Source: Fulvivirga ligni
Lineage (GTDB): Bacteria; Bacteroidota; Bacteroidia; Cytophagales; Cyclobacteriaceae
Direction of reading: 5' to 3'
Length of the DNA stretch: 64,000 nt
NCBI RefSeq assembly: GCF_021389935.1
Contig: NZ_CP089979.1
Span: 5,914,501 to 5,978,500, forward strand
Both the position numbers and the translations under genes were made by a program. Shown here piece by piece: positions 53,290-62,546 of this stretch. Numbering within the stretch: the first letter of the stretch is position 1; every line of letters begins with the position of its first letter. The notes beneath the pieces were generated by a model. The model saw nothing but the letters and a program-made list of their open reading frames with translations. It was not told the DNA's origin and did not search any database.

Positions 53290-55969
53290 TGATCTGAACG
53301 CCGTTTAGAGGATTGTTATAGATAAGGTCCATACCAAAGTAGTCTGGAGTATCATCCGTATCTGATGTTGATAAAGTACTTAAATTACTATTATTGATAC
53401 TCTCCATCCAGCCCCTAATATTATATCTATAGTCAATAGATTGGCTAGCGGCGCCGTTTTCTACGTGTAAGTTCTTCTCTATCAGCTCACCTAGTTCATT
53501 ATATCTATTCTCCGCCAGCAGCACTTCCTGTTGTAATGAACCGTTATCATTCAGCTGGTGGAACCCGCGCTTCAGGCGGCCAACATGGTCATATTCATAT
53601 CTTCGCATAAGACCTATGGTGCCCGTGGCATCAGTGTGGCTGGTGTAGGTTTTTAACAGCCAGCCTGGGAAGTTATAAATACTACTCACCTTATCTATGT
53701 AGGTATAATTACCTCCAGGGTTGTTCATCACCGTTTGGATAACACGGTATTTATCATCATAGTAATTAACAGCTTTAAGCCAGTGGCTATCCGTATCATC
53801 AAGCACTTTAGTCATGGTGCCGGTGACCTGGCCTTTTACATGTAAAAATTCCGCATCTTCAAATGAATAATTCCCTAGAATACATCGGGCTGTATCTAGT
53901 TGGGTCGCATCGAAATAATAATTGCTACCAAACTCCTGCAGAGTTGTGAATCCATAATCATCATAATAAGTAATTGTAAGATAATCTACGTGGGATACAC
54001 TTTGTGGAAATGCTTTATCTGTGTAGCCGAAAGTCTCATTACCATCCACCTCGTACCAATCATACACAGAGCCTACTTCTGTCTTTAATGCAGATTGTAT
54101 AGCACCGTGACTTAGTGTATCTGTGTAAAACCCTGTGGCTATAGGCCGATTAAAAGCATCATATTTTGTAAACAACCACTGATTATGAAGTCTTTGTTTT
54201 CCATCTTGGGTGAGTACCAATCTATCGCGCTGGTCATACACCATAAATACTGAGTCTGAGCCAGGTATGTGTTTCATAACCATTCTATTACGTTCATCAT
54301 AATCATAATAAAATGTCCAGTCTTGAAGAAAATTTTCATTAATAATAGCACCCTCCTTTATTCTTTCGTTAGCCACAGGCGGTAACACATAACGCAGGTT
54401 GCCCAAGTCGTCATAAATGTAGTAAGTGTCAGCCCATTTCGATGCCACTTCATCTGCTTGCACACGCTTTAAAATTGTCTGGTCTTGTTTATTGGTGAAA
54501 GCCACGACTTGATGACCTCTTTCGTCTGTAGTCACATTCTTAAGCAACTGACCTGTCAAATAGTGTCCCTCATCATCTATGAAACCCTCAACCTCTGTAT
54601 TCTTATCTGGTAGACCTGAAATCAGTAACCTCCAGGCAATTACTTTGTCATCATTATTATTCAGTAAATATTCATAACCAACGTAGGAATCGTTTTCTTT
54701 CCAACTTTGACCTGCTCCATATACTTTTTTGGTTCGATTCAATGGACTGGTCTCATATATCGTTTCTGAGAATGGTCGGGGATCATTTTTCAGAGTATTG
54801 TAAAACAAAAATTGAGTGCTATTAGTATAATTAGCATCATCCTTATTTATAAACGTTTTATAACTTCCTGTACCTTCTTCTGATACAAAAGGTAAATAAT
54901 CGATATTGATTCTATTGTAATTATCATATTCAATAGGACTAACCAGATCCTTATAATCTGGTGATCCTGCTTGCGCCACATTTTGAATTACACGACCGAG
55001 ACCATCAAAATATGTTATCTTATTAATAACTTGATCACACAGAGTAATATTTGCGTTGTTAATTTCCAATATGTAATCTCTACTAATAATATAATTGTGA
55101 TCATATGATGGAGTTAAAACGACACATTGTGATTCCAACTCAATCTCTTTTATTGATGGAGAAGGACTGGAACAACCACTATTTCGACCATTTACATTTA
55201 TCTGTCCACCACTAAAATTATTTGATACTATCACTTCAATAGTATTCGTACCCTGTCCCGATAGAAAACTCATACCTTGTGGTAAATTCCATTGATAACT
55301 GGTAGCATAAGATACAGGTTCAATAGTATAAATTAAGTTTTCGTCTCCTCTCTTTACCAATGGACTGCCTTGAATGGGCCCAGTAGGCAGTGGCTCATAA
55401 TTACCTCCAATTATATTTTTACGCACGGAAGATAGTACGCCACAAGGGCCGGAATTAATAAGAGCTGACACTTCGCCATTCTCATAATTATTTGGGAAAA
55501 ATAACGTAACATAAGTCCTGCCACTAGACAATATTGTCGCATTAGGAGCATTCCAAATTACTTCAACAATATTACCAGTAAAATTAGGAATGCTATAAGT
55601 GGCGGTGGTTCCCTTGCAAACATTTGATGGTCCACTTATTGCGCCAACTTCTGAAGGTAACAAATAAACATTTACAGTTAAATGATAATTTACTCCATTT
55701 ACTGAAGCATCTATGTACTGTCCCATACCACTATAATCAAAGTTAACAATAATAGATGTGGAACCTTGACCTGATAATATTGTACCTGATGTATTCCATA
55801 TTATCGTACCTGATGTATATCCTGACAAAGTGTAGGTATAGGTACTTCCCTTACAAGTTGAGGTTGGACCTTGGACCTCAAGAGCCTCTGAGGGCGTATC
55901 TACTTTCATATTACCTAAAACATCTATAGAAATAGACAGAAGCATAAACATTGCAAGGTTTATTTTCAT
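53282..55969 (-). CDS. Rhs/YD-repeat shell protein, N-terminal half (DUF6443 type)
   Basis: The start is the ATG giving MKINLAMFMLLSISIDVLG, a plausible signal peptide. An ATG nine codons earlier is possible. PKD-like domains (about 30-290: GSTYTYTLSGYTSGTIIWNT, GTTATYSIPNFTGNIVEVIW) come first. Then the DUF6443 signature (YFDGLGRVIQNVAQAGSPDY, YDNYNRINIDYLPFVSEEG, KKVYGAGQSWKEND) and YD repeats (YYDYDERNRMVMKHIPG, YEYDHVGRLKRGFHQLND). It stops abruptly at LIYNNPLNGVQIND, where family members would go on into PQYNGNISAIKW, which appears in the next gene. The ATG of the next gene overlaps this stop by 8 bases, so the halves are translated in step. It probably forms part of the toxin shell. Confidence 0.85.
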   Translation of the reverse strand: MKINLAMFMLLSISIDVLGNMKVDTPSEALEVQGPTSTCKGSTYTYTLSGYTSGTIIWNTSGTILSGQGSTSIIVNFDYSGMGQYIDASVNGVNYHLTVNVYLLPSEVGAISGPSNVCKGTTATYSIPNFTGNIVEVIWNAPNATILSSGRTYVTLFFPNNYENGEVSALINSGPCGVLSSVRKNIIGGNYEPLPTGPIQGSPLVKRGDENLIYTIEPVSYATSYQWNLPQGMSFLSGQGTNTIEVIVSNNFSGGQINVNGRNSGCSSPSPSIKEIELESQCVVLTPSYDHNYIISRDYILEINNANITLCDQVINKITYFDGLGRVIQNVAQAGSPDYKDLVSPIEYDNYNRINIDYLPFVSEEGTGSYKTFINKDDANYTNSTQFLFYNTLKNDPRPFSETIYETSPLNRTKKVYGAGQSWKENDSYVGYEYLLNNNDDKVIAWRLLISGLPDKNTEVEGFIDDEGHYLTGQLLKNVTTDERGHQVVAFTNKQDQTILKRVQADEVASKWADTYYIYDDLGNLRYVLPPVANERIKEGAIINENFLQDWTFYYDYDERNRMVMKHIPGSDSVFMVYDQRDRLVLTQDGKQRLHNQWLFTKYDAFNRPIATGFYTDTLSHGAIQSALKTEVGSVYDWYEVDGNETFGYTDKAFPQSVSHVDYLTITYYDDYGFTTLQEFGSNYYFDATQLDTARCILGNYSFEDAEFLHVKGQVTGTMTKVLDDTDSHWLKAVNYYDDKYRVIQTVMNNPGGNYTYIDKVSSIYNFPGWLLKTYTSHTDATGTIGLMRRYEYDHVGRLKRGFHQLNDNGSLQQEVLLAENRYNELGELIEKNLHVENGAASQSIDYRYNIRGWMESINNSNLSTLSTSDTDDTPDYFGMDLIYNNPLNGVQIND

Positions 55970-56017
55970 ATCAGAAATTCTCAATAAATTCATCATTATA
56001 TTTTACACGATACTTTT

Positions 56018-59000
56018 TTATGGGTTCACATAGTTGTAATCAAAAGATTTCAATATGTTACCATCTTTATCTAATATCAATTTCAATCTTTTAAATGAGT
56101 CAAATTTGTAGGTAGTTAAACCACCATCAGGGGTACTCTTTGATGTAATTCCAACTAGCGGCACATGAGTAAATGTGGTCATTCTAGAGCTTTTTGGAAA
56201 TAATTTAATTTCATCCAAATGAACTGCTGACAGTTCTAAATTGACTGAAGTCACAAATGATGAAGTGCTTATTTCAAAATATTTCCAAATGCCAGGTGGT
56301 ATATTAATATGTTTATTACCTAGCGTAATAATACCACTATCACCTGTTGATGCTTTGGCCCAAAAGGTAATAATATATCTATCAAGAGTTAAATTATTCT
56401 TATAAATACTATTTCCAATAAACGATTGATTGCCAGTCATTGCATATGAACTGGATATTTCAGATGTTTCATACTCCCATCCCCCCTTTGTGTCCATTCT
56501 TTCAAAGCTACTATATGCAATATCAGAGGGCTTCGCATTTTCAGCTATTGCTATTGGTAGTGAATTAGCATACCCCCATAAATAAGATATGGTGTCATTA
56601 AAGTTTAATTGCTCCCATTGAAGATTACCATCTTCACCAAATAAAGATATTTTCCGTGGTTTAAAAGAAGAGTGTAAGCTCAAGGATGGACTACTTGAAT
56701 TAATATTAATGGGCACGTTTGTTTCCAAAGCATATATTTCATAAGGAAATGTAATTCCATTAAGTGTCTTGTATTCGATAAAGTTGCCATTAATTGCTTT
56801 TCCATTTTTGCGGTGAATAGTCTCTATAGGCATATTCACCATATTTCTCTCCTGCATATCTTGAATCCAGTCTTGAGAATTATAATCATTGGGGTACTTT
56901 AAATCTGTAGTTAAGTTTGTTCCATCACTTGTAGTTACTGCAGTATGAGTCAAATAGCCTAACGTATTGTAGCTATAGACAGACCTCTTCTCTAAGATTT
57001 CTTCATTCATAAAAAAACGTTCTTTCTGCTCACTCATTCTTTCATGAGCCAGTTTTATTGGGTAATAATAGTAATGCAATTGTTCACAACTAGCACACGA
57101 AAAATTGGTTAAATTCTCTTGGCACCTTATTAATGGAATTCTAGCTTCGGTCTTAAAACCCCAGAGTAAATATTTATTATAGCTATCATACTTACACTCC
57201 AACTCCTTTACTCTGATATAGTCTCCATTTTCTCTTTTGTAATCTATTTTTCTAAGCATTTGACCATTCCCTAAATAATTAATTTCTGGCAGCCCTGGAT
57301 ACATAAAATTTATAGTCGGTGCAGTTACTTGAAATCCATATTCACTCATCCCAGTTGAATCACCAAGCATCTCCACTTTCACATTCCTGTAGCCGACAGG
57401 AGAACCATCACTGCTGTAAGTATATCTCACCTGGCTATCGGAATATAGCACATCAATCTGATTGCCACCGATAGATGTACAGGTAATATCAGGACAGCAA
57501 CCGTCGAATATGCCGCCACAAGCGGTATTAGCGTAAGAAAAACTTCTGGATGAAGTATGAACTGGCAAGCTAAGCATGGTTCCGCCGGTGTAAGTAAATA
57601 CTTGAGTAAATGAATTATTTCTAACAGGATCAAAATGCTTTATTTTGTCGATTTTCACTCCACCACCCAGTACGGCATTCAGTTGCGTATCCGTACTGAG
57701 GTATGTAATTCGAATTTGAGCATAATCTTCGTTTGTTCCGTAAATGAAATCACCATATTCATTATCAGGGTAATGTGCATTAACTCGATAAGTACCTGAT
57801 TGTAATTCTAATTCAACTTCTTGGGTAATTAAAATATCCGGTCCTGAATGATAGAATTTATGAACCTGCGACCAAGAATCCCCATTTTTCCTTTCTATCG
57901 CGACCCACATGCAATTATCATTATTTTCACCATTGAAACAATTGGGGTAATTAAAGGTATGCGTTGCAGCTAATTTGTAATAAACTTGAACTTCTTGTGT
58001 GGAAATTGTAAATGTATCAGATATTGGTACATTAAAGGTTTGAAGATATTGATATCGTAGACTATCTTGATTAGGATCAGGATTAAAACACAAAGCAGAA
58101 CTAGTTTTGTGCGTTGGTAGATTTGAAGATTGATAGAATTCATTGGCACTATACTCAAATTCCACGCTACCCCCTGTAGGATAAGTTATTTCGTTAAGAA
58201 TCCCTGCTTTGATACTAGATTCATTAGGTCGCCTATTAGCTCCAACAAAATAGTTAAAAGCATCAGGTACAATATAATAAGCACCCAAATCTGTACCACT
58301 AGGTAATAAGGTATTATTATTCATTTGACCATTAAAAAAACCCCAAAAATCAGAAGCAAACGAAGTCTTGTAAGGCAATGGAGTCTCATCATAACGAAAA
58401 CTGTAAGATATCTTTTCTCCACTTAAATTCACTTCATCAAGAGATATCAGTTTCAATCTCAAGCGCCTGTAATCTTCAATAAAACCATTATTTTTTAATG
58501 TTATTCCTGAGTGCTGCCCTGCCTGATCTCCAAATCTAGGATCGGCTTCAAAATAGGAGTAGTTGAATTTAAACTGTTTAATCAACTCATCTGTATTGTT
58601 AAACACCTTAATTTCATCAAGCTTTTGACCATTCCAAAGATCTGAACGAGAACTTTTTAAGAATACCACGTAGCCCAGACTAAATTTGATTGTATCAATC
58701 AAACTATAGTAAGATTCATTAAAAGATTGCTCCCATAAAGAAGGTGGTGGACTGGGCTGATATTGATGTAATTCCTTCCTAAAAGAAAAATTAGTTGTAA
58801 TAACACCTTCTCCTGGACTTATCAGGGTACCCTCAGCAGGGCCCGGTGGATAAATAAATTCTACAATTTTTCCCTTTGGACTATTAATTTCAGTAAGACT
58901 GTAGGCTGTTTTAGGCTGATATGTAAATTGCGCCATATTGCCACCATCTGGAATGAATCGCCTGGCGGAAGATTCTGGTTCTTGAAAATTATAAATTAAG

Positions 59001-59674
59001 CCATCATCTGTAATCGCTTGAATACCGCCGTCTTGCATAGAGAGTCGTATGTTATCCTGAGATAGACTATAGCCACTATTAAAGCCTGTGAATACAAATT
59101 TCCCACTATGCCTACCGAAATTATAAATAAAAAGATCAGGTTCTCCATCCATAGAAATAGCACTAGCTAAATCATATGTATAATTGGAGCCATTTATTTT
59201 ACAACCCTCATCGGTAGGACTACCTTGAACATAGTAATTATGTGCGTTGTTGAAGGATAACACATTTCCGTATGGTAAAAATTCGAAAGGCAGAGGAACA
59301 TCAGTGCGAGGATAACCGCCGGAGCTCAAGTCATTTTTGTTGTTAACAATATGATTAATCTTGCCTCCTACTGTAAGATCCCAACCCAGACCGACCCAAC
59401 TTGCCTCCTCCGCAACCTTTATACCTCCACTGTGATATCTTAAAATTAAAGGCACACTTATATCACCTTCCTGAACCTGATATATTGGTATATTTATATC
59501 TGGAATACCATTGTAGTAGTTAACAGGAACCTCAACAAATTTCGACATGACCGCTGCCTCTGGAGACGAATTATATACTGACTGATAGGTAGTAAATAAA
59601 TTATTTTCCTGAGACAAAGCCACGCTTGCTGAAAGAAAGAAAAGAAAGAAAGGTAACAATTTTAATGAACTCAT
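56018..59674 (-). CDS. Rhs-locus secreted shell protein (first gene of operon)
   Basis: A 1218-residue secreted protein with a signal peptide (SASVALSQ). The N-terminal start (VPVNYYNGIPDINIPIYQVQ and LRYHSGGIKVAEEASWVGLG) is the SpvB-like region found in Bacteroidota proteins that precede DUF6443 Rhs genes. Further strand-rich sequence has scattered YD-like motifs (YKRENGDYIRVKELECKYDS, YKFDSFKRLKLILDKDGN). Cys-rich patches (CGGIFDGCCPDITC, CQENLTNFSCASCEQ) are unusual. It lacks a Rhs core and tip and ends cleanly at YNYVNP. It is 48 bases upstream of the next shell gene (21 if that gene starts at the earlier ATG). It probably contributes to the same surface assembly. The operon promoter should lie in the 415-base gap before it. 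Confidence 0.85.
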   Translation of the reverse strand: MSSLKLLPFFLFFLSASVALSQENNLFTTYQSVYNSSPEAAVMSKFVEVPVNYYNGIPDINIPIYQVQEGDISVPLILRYHSGGIKVAEEASWVGLGWDLTVGGKINHIVNNKNDLSSGGYPRTDVPLPFEFLPYGNVLSFNNAHNYYVQGSPTDEGCKINGSNYTYDLASAISMDGEPDLFIYNFGRHSGKFVFTGFNSGYSLSQDNIRLSMQDGGIQAITDDGLIYNFQEPESSARRFIPDGGNMAQFTYQPKTAYSLTEINSPKGKIVEFIYPPGPAEGTLISPGEGVITTNFSFRKELHQYQPSPPPSLWEQSFNESYYSLIDTIKFSLGYVVFLKSSRSDLWNGQKLDEIKVFNNTDELIKQFKFNYSYFEADPRFGDQAGQHSGITLKNNGFIEDYRRLRLKLISLDEVNLSGEKISYSFRYDETPLPYKTSFASDFWGFFNGQMNNNTLLPSGTDLGAYYIVPDAFNYFVGANRRPNESSIKAGILNEITYPTGGSVEFEYSANEFYQSSNLPTHKTSSALCFNPDPNQDSLRYQYLQTFNVPISDTFTISTQEVQVYYKLAATHTFNYPNCFNGENNDNCMWVAIERKNGDSWSQVHKFYHSGPDILITQEVELELQSGTYRVNAHYPDNEYGDFIYGTNEDYAQIRITYLSTDTQLNAVLGGGVKIDKIKHFDPVRNNSFTQVFTYTGGTMLSLPVHTSSRSFSYANTACGGIFDGCCPDITCTSIGGNQIDVLYSDSQVRYTYSSDGSPVGYRNVKVEMLGDSTGMSEYGFQVTAPTINFMYPGLPEINYLGNGQMLRKIDYKRENGDYIRVKELECKYDSYNKYLLWGFKTEARIPLIRCQENLTNFSCASCEQLHYYYYPIKLAHERMSEQKERFFMNEEILEKRSVYSYNTLGYLTHTAVTTSDGTNLTTDLKYPNDYNSQDWIQDMQERNMVNMPIETIHRKNGKAINGNFIEYKTLNGITFPYEIYALETNVPININSSSPSLSLHSSFKPRKISLFGEDGNLQWEQLNFNDTISYLWGYANSLPIAIAENAKPSDIAYSSFERMDTKGGWEYETSEISSSYAMTGNQSFIGNSIYKNNLTLDRYIITFWAKASTGDSGIITLGNKHINIPPGIWKYFEISTSSFVTSVNLELSAVHLDEIKLFPKSSRMTTFTHVPLVGITSKSTPDGGLTTYKFDSFKRLKLILDKDGNILKSFDYNYVNP

Positions 59675-60089
59675 TATTTGAGAATATATTTATATCACAT
59701 TGATGTATGAATGCTTAACAATTTGAGTAGTCATTTTAAATTAATCTATTCTATTCAAGAACTAACTCCTTTGAGCTACAGGTTTCTACCCCCCAACTAG
59801 CCTAAAATGTGACTAATGATTTTATGATTCGATTATTAAAGCTCACTTAGGCTGAATTATTCAAATAGAAAACCTTTAATTGACGGATAGTGGCTAACAA
59901 TATTTAAGAATCAAAAAGTAAGCATATTTAAATTACAATTTACAAATCATCAGGAAGAAAGCAATAAAAACCATATATTATATATTAAAAATATAATATA
60001 TAGCCTTAATCATAATCATAAATAATAGAATATTGAAAAAATTATACAATTAATACGTGAGCTGAGCCTAAGATTCGAAGACCATAAAC
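59675..60089. other. AT-rich intergenic region ahead of the Rhs operon
   Basis: 415 bases without a gene. It must contain the promoter of the Rhs operon (minus strand) and the end of the HEPN transcript. An AT-only inverted repeat (arms near ATATATTATAT and ATATAATATAT, about 59974-60003) could be a weak terminator or a transition structure. No TANNTTTG box was found. Confidence 0.45.
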
Positions 60090-60923
60090 TCAAATGTTTT
60101 TTATCTTTAATAACTCATTACACATTGTTAAGAGATCAGATACCTGGAGTCTAATAATCTTCAATTCCTCTTCTCTTACGCCATACCCCCTCTTATACCT
60201 CGCATCACTATAAGCACTCTGCAAAAGCTTCAACAACCTCTTATCCTCATCTATGTGTTGAGGAAATATAGATTTAACCTTGCTAGTAACCATACCTGAC
60301 AACTTGATTAGTCTACTAAGATTATGCGTACGTCTGTGGTACCCAGTTCCGGCTTTGATTATGGCAGTAAGTGCTTGCTCGGCTGACTGATGCAGCATGA
60401 ACATAGCAAGAGCATTTTGATCACATAGCCTACATAGCTCTGCTGTCTTTAAAAATTCTTTAGCTTTATTAATGCCGGTGTTGTAGAATTCTTTGATCTC
60501 TTTTTGATCGGAACTTTCTCCAACGGCGATATCATCAAATGGTGACCTCGGAGTGCTATAGATAATATTAGCGGATTGGAAGACTTTTACAGCAAAACTA
60601 TGACCTGCCATTAACCACTTTTCAAAGTTGCTAGTCTGTAATACAATGCAAATTATGGGAATGATAGATTTACAGCGACATTCAATAATTTCCTCCCACT
60701 CATATGTGTTCTTGTCATTCAGTTCAGAGATTAAAATTAGAAGGTAATGCTCAGAAGTATAATTCACCGTTGTGGGGTTAGAAATAAAAATACTTTCACT
60801 TTTTATTTCCTGCTGTGAACTACCTAATAGATAAATCATGTCAGGCTTCACCACCTCCCTAATAACAGCAATCAGTTGTTGATAAGAGCATTGGCCTAAG
60901 CTTTTGATTTCCGAAGTTTTCAT
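60090..60923 (-). CDS. HEPN-domain protein with degenerate nucleotidyltransferase-like N-terminal half
   Basis: A 277-residue cytoplasmic protein. The C-terminal half (about 145-270) is a HEPN domain: ALAMFMLHQSAEQALTAIIK, YHRRTHNLSRLIKLSG and YSDARYKRGYGVREEELKI. Several HEPN domains are RNases, but the RX4-6H active motif is not present here, so RNase activity is doubtful. The N-terminal half keeps only traces of a nucleotidyltransferase fold (MIYLLGSSQQ, HYLLILISELND). MNT-HEPN type proteins occur in toxin-antitoxin and mobile contexts. A second small gene lies upstream with a 15-base gap and is co-transcribed. Possible role in nucleotide-linked defence, not shown. Confidence 0.8.
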   Translation of the reverse strand: MKTSEIKSLGQCSYQQLIAVIREVVKPDMIYLLGSSQQEIKSESIFISNPTTVNYTSEHYLLILISELNDKNTYEWEEIIECRCKSIIPIICIVLQTSNFEKWLMAGHSFAVKVFQSANIIYSTPRSPFDDIAVGESSDQKEIKEFYNTGINKAKEFLKTAELCRLCDQNALAMFMLHQSAEQALTAIIKAGTGYHRRTHNLSRLIKLSGMVTSKVKSIFPQHIDEDKRLLKLLQSAYSDARYKRGYGVREEELKIIRLQVSDLLTMCNELLKIKNI

Positions 60924-60938
60924 TTGCTCTATTGATAA

Positions 60939-61301
60939 TCAGGAGAGTTTAACAGGCTGTTTAGAATCCGAGCTTAGTTTCCTTGCCTTTAGGGCTTGGA
61001 AAATAGCTATTGACGCTTCGCTGGTAGAGTACTCATCCTTGGCTTCTTCCATTTTCTTGATTTGATCACTAAGCATATCAAAGAACCAATTATAGGTATC
61101 ATCATCCGGGCGGATACCAACTAAAGCAAATATGGGAGATTCCAAGCTGATGGCCCAGCCGGAGGGATCAAAGCCAACACTCTCCAAATCACAAAGTAGC
61201 CAATGGATATTGAGCTGTTTTTGAATTAGACAGAGAATAAGATCTTCTTCCACCTGCATGCGAAAGAATGGAAATCTGGGACGCTCTAGATATAGTTTCA
61301 T
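60939..61301 (-). CDS. Conserved-looking hypothetical protein, paired with HEPN gene
   Basis: A 120-residue cytoplasmic protein with mixed helix and strand. Its start MKLYLERPRFPFFRMQVEED and the later SGWAISLESPIFALVGIRPDD are not a family I recognise. The C-terminal third is helical and charged. It is read just before the HEPN gene (15-base gap), so the two likely act together, perhaps as partners. Between it and the XRE regulator on the other strand lies a 164-base divergent promoter region. Confidence 0.7.
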   Translation of the reverse strand: MKLYLERPRFPFFRMQVEEDLILCLIQKQLNIHWLLCDLESVGFDPSGWAISLESPIFALVGIRPDDDTYNWFFDMLSDQIKKMEEAKDEYSTSEASIAIFQALKARKLSSDSKQPVKLS

Positions 61302-61435
61302 AATGACATGCTTTTAATTGTGTAGATAATTAATCCTTCAATCTAGATATCACAGTTTTGCTATTCCATATACCCATATAGTATTTTAGTAATGCAAGCA
61401 GGTATTTTACCCACGTAAATTATTCTTTGTTTTAT

Positions 61436-61443
61436 TATATTTG
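61436..61443 (+). promoter_or_regulatory. Candidate Bacteroidota -7 box (TATATTTG)
   Basis: A perfect TANNTTTG match ending 22 bases before the XRE gene start, close to where a -7 element should be. No good TTG was found at -33. It lies between divergent genes, so the regulator could bind here and control both sides. Confidence 0.5.
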
Positions 61444-61465
61444 TATAACAAACAGTTGAAATCAC

Positions 61466-61864
61466 ATGGAGAAGAAAATACACCACGGAAGAAATGTAAA
61501 GCGCTTTAGAGAAATGCTGGGCATCAAACAAGAAGGTTTAGCTCTTGAGCTTGGTGACGATTGGAACCAACGTAAAATATCTCTTCTCGAGCAAAAAGAA
61601 GAGATTGAAGCTGATTTACTAAAGCAAGTGGCCGATGTGTTAAAAGTGCCTGTGGAAGCCATAGAGAATTTTGACGAAGAGGCTGCTATTAATATAATTG
61701 CTAACACAGTAAACAATCATGATAATGCAACTGGAAATTCCGTTTTCATGTACTACCCATCATTCAACCCAGTTGAAAAAGTAATGGAATTATTTGAAAG
61801 GTTACTTGCCAGTGAAAGAGAAAAGACTCAGCTGTTAAAAGATATACTGGATAAGATGAAATAA
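61466..61864 (+). CDS. XRE-family helix-turn-helix regulator
   Basis: A 132-residue DNA-binding protein. The N-terminal helix-turn-helix (RFREMLGIKQEGLALELG, WNQRKISLLEQ) is XRE/Cro-type. The C-terminal part is helical (PVEKVMELFERLLASEREKT) and may oligomerise. Similar proteins in Bacteroidota sit next to mobile-element genes. A TATATTTG box lies just ahead of it. Divergent to it are the HEPN gene and its partner, which may be its target. An inverted-repeat-rich non-coding stretch follows. Confidence 0.9.
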   Translation: MEKKIHHGRNVKRFREMLGIKQEGLALELGDDWNQRKISLLEQKEEIEADLLKQVADVLKVPVEAIENFDEEAAINIIANTVNNHDNATGNSVFMYYPSFNPVEKVMELFERLLASEREKTQLLKDILDKMK

Positions 61865-62007
61865 AAGCTAAAGCACTTATAACTTTAATAGTATATCTCC
61901 TATAGATAACACCTCCTAACAATACTTCCACAAAGATTATTTAATATCTGTATTCTCAAGCGCCGAGTTCCGAGGCAAGGGCATCTTGCCCAGACAGGGC
62001 CAAGATC

Positions 62008-62041
62008 CAAATGTATACATTTGTACATCTTGCTAAGATGT
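62008..62041. promoter_or_regulatory. Pair of perfect palindromes, candidate operators
   Basis: CAAATGTATACATTTG (62008-62023) is a perfect 16-base palindrome. One base later ACATCTT/AAGATGT with a 3-base spacer (62025-62041) forms a second one. They lie in the gap between the XRE gene and the excisionase-like gene and could be binding sites for either regulator. The rest of the gap (61865-62546) has no gene; its hairpins are listed separately. Confidence 0.45.
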
Positions 62042-62142
62042 AAAAAGCTTACCAATATATAATCTTGAGGCTCCCTCAACTATCTAAAAAAAGCATATCA
62101 AATTTCAGTGCACTTACCTCTTAAAGGCCTTAACTATTTGAG

Positions 62143-62215
62143 GAAAGATTCTGTCAAGGGCAGCTCGGGCAGGTGGTGCCATGATGCTGTTTATATACCC
62201 TTGACAGGTTCTTTC
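62143..62215. other. Large imperfect hairpin (possible structured RNA or DNA site)
   Basis: An 18-base arm at 62143-62160 (GAAAGATTCTGTCAAGGG) pairs with CCCTTGACAGGTTCTTTC at 62198-62215, 16 of 18 positions, with a GC-rich loop of 37 bases. Such a hairpin could belong to a structured RNA or to a DNA site used by a mobile element. No gene is seen inside. Confidence 0.5.
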
Positions 62216-62322
62216 AGAAAATAAACTTTGCCTGGAAATGGAGGTGATCGGTCATTACATTTAATAATTGATTTAATAATGGCTTCGGTCGCTAGCTATA
62301 CGGTTACTAGGGTTAGGCAGAA

Positions 62323-62383
62323 GGTAAGGGTAGAACTATGTCTGAAAAGAAGGGTGTGTTGGCTTCATAGTTCTTCTCTTACC
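62323..62383. other. Second large imperfect hairpin
   Basis: The arm GGTAAGGGTAGAACTATG (62323-62340) pairs with CATAGTTCTTCTCTTACC (62366-62383) at 16 of 18 positions, with a 25-base loop. It follows the first hairpin by about 110 bases, upstream of the excisionase-like gene. Further short repeats (TTCCG/CGGAA) continue to about 62430. Confidence 0.5.
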
Positions 62384-62546
62384 GCGGGTTCCGAAAGCTG
62401 CTGAATGGAGGTACGGAAAAAAGCGGCTGGAGGATGAAGGCCTTATTCGATTTTACTATTTTAAAATCCTTACCATCTTTCCCCCTACTTGTGAAAAAAG
62501 TATAGCATATCTCAACATTTTAGTATTACAACTAAACGTAAAGATT

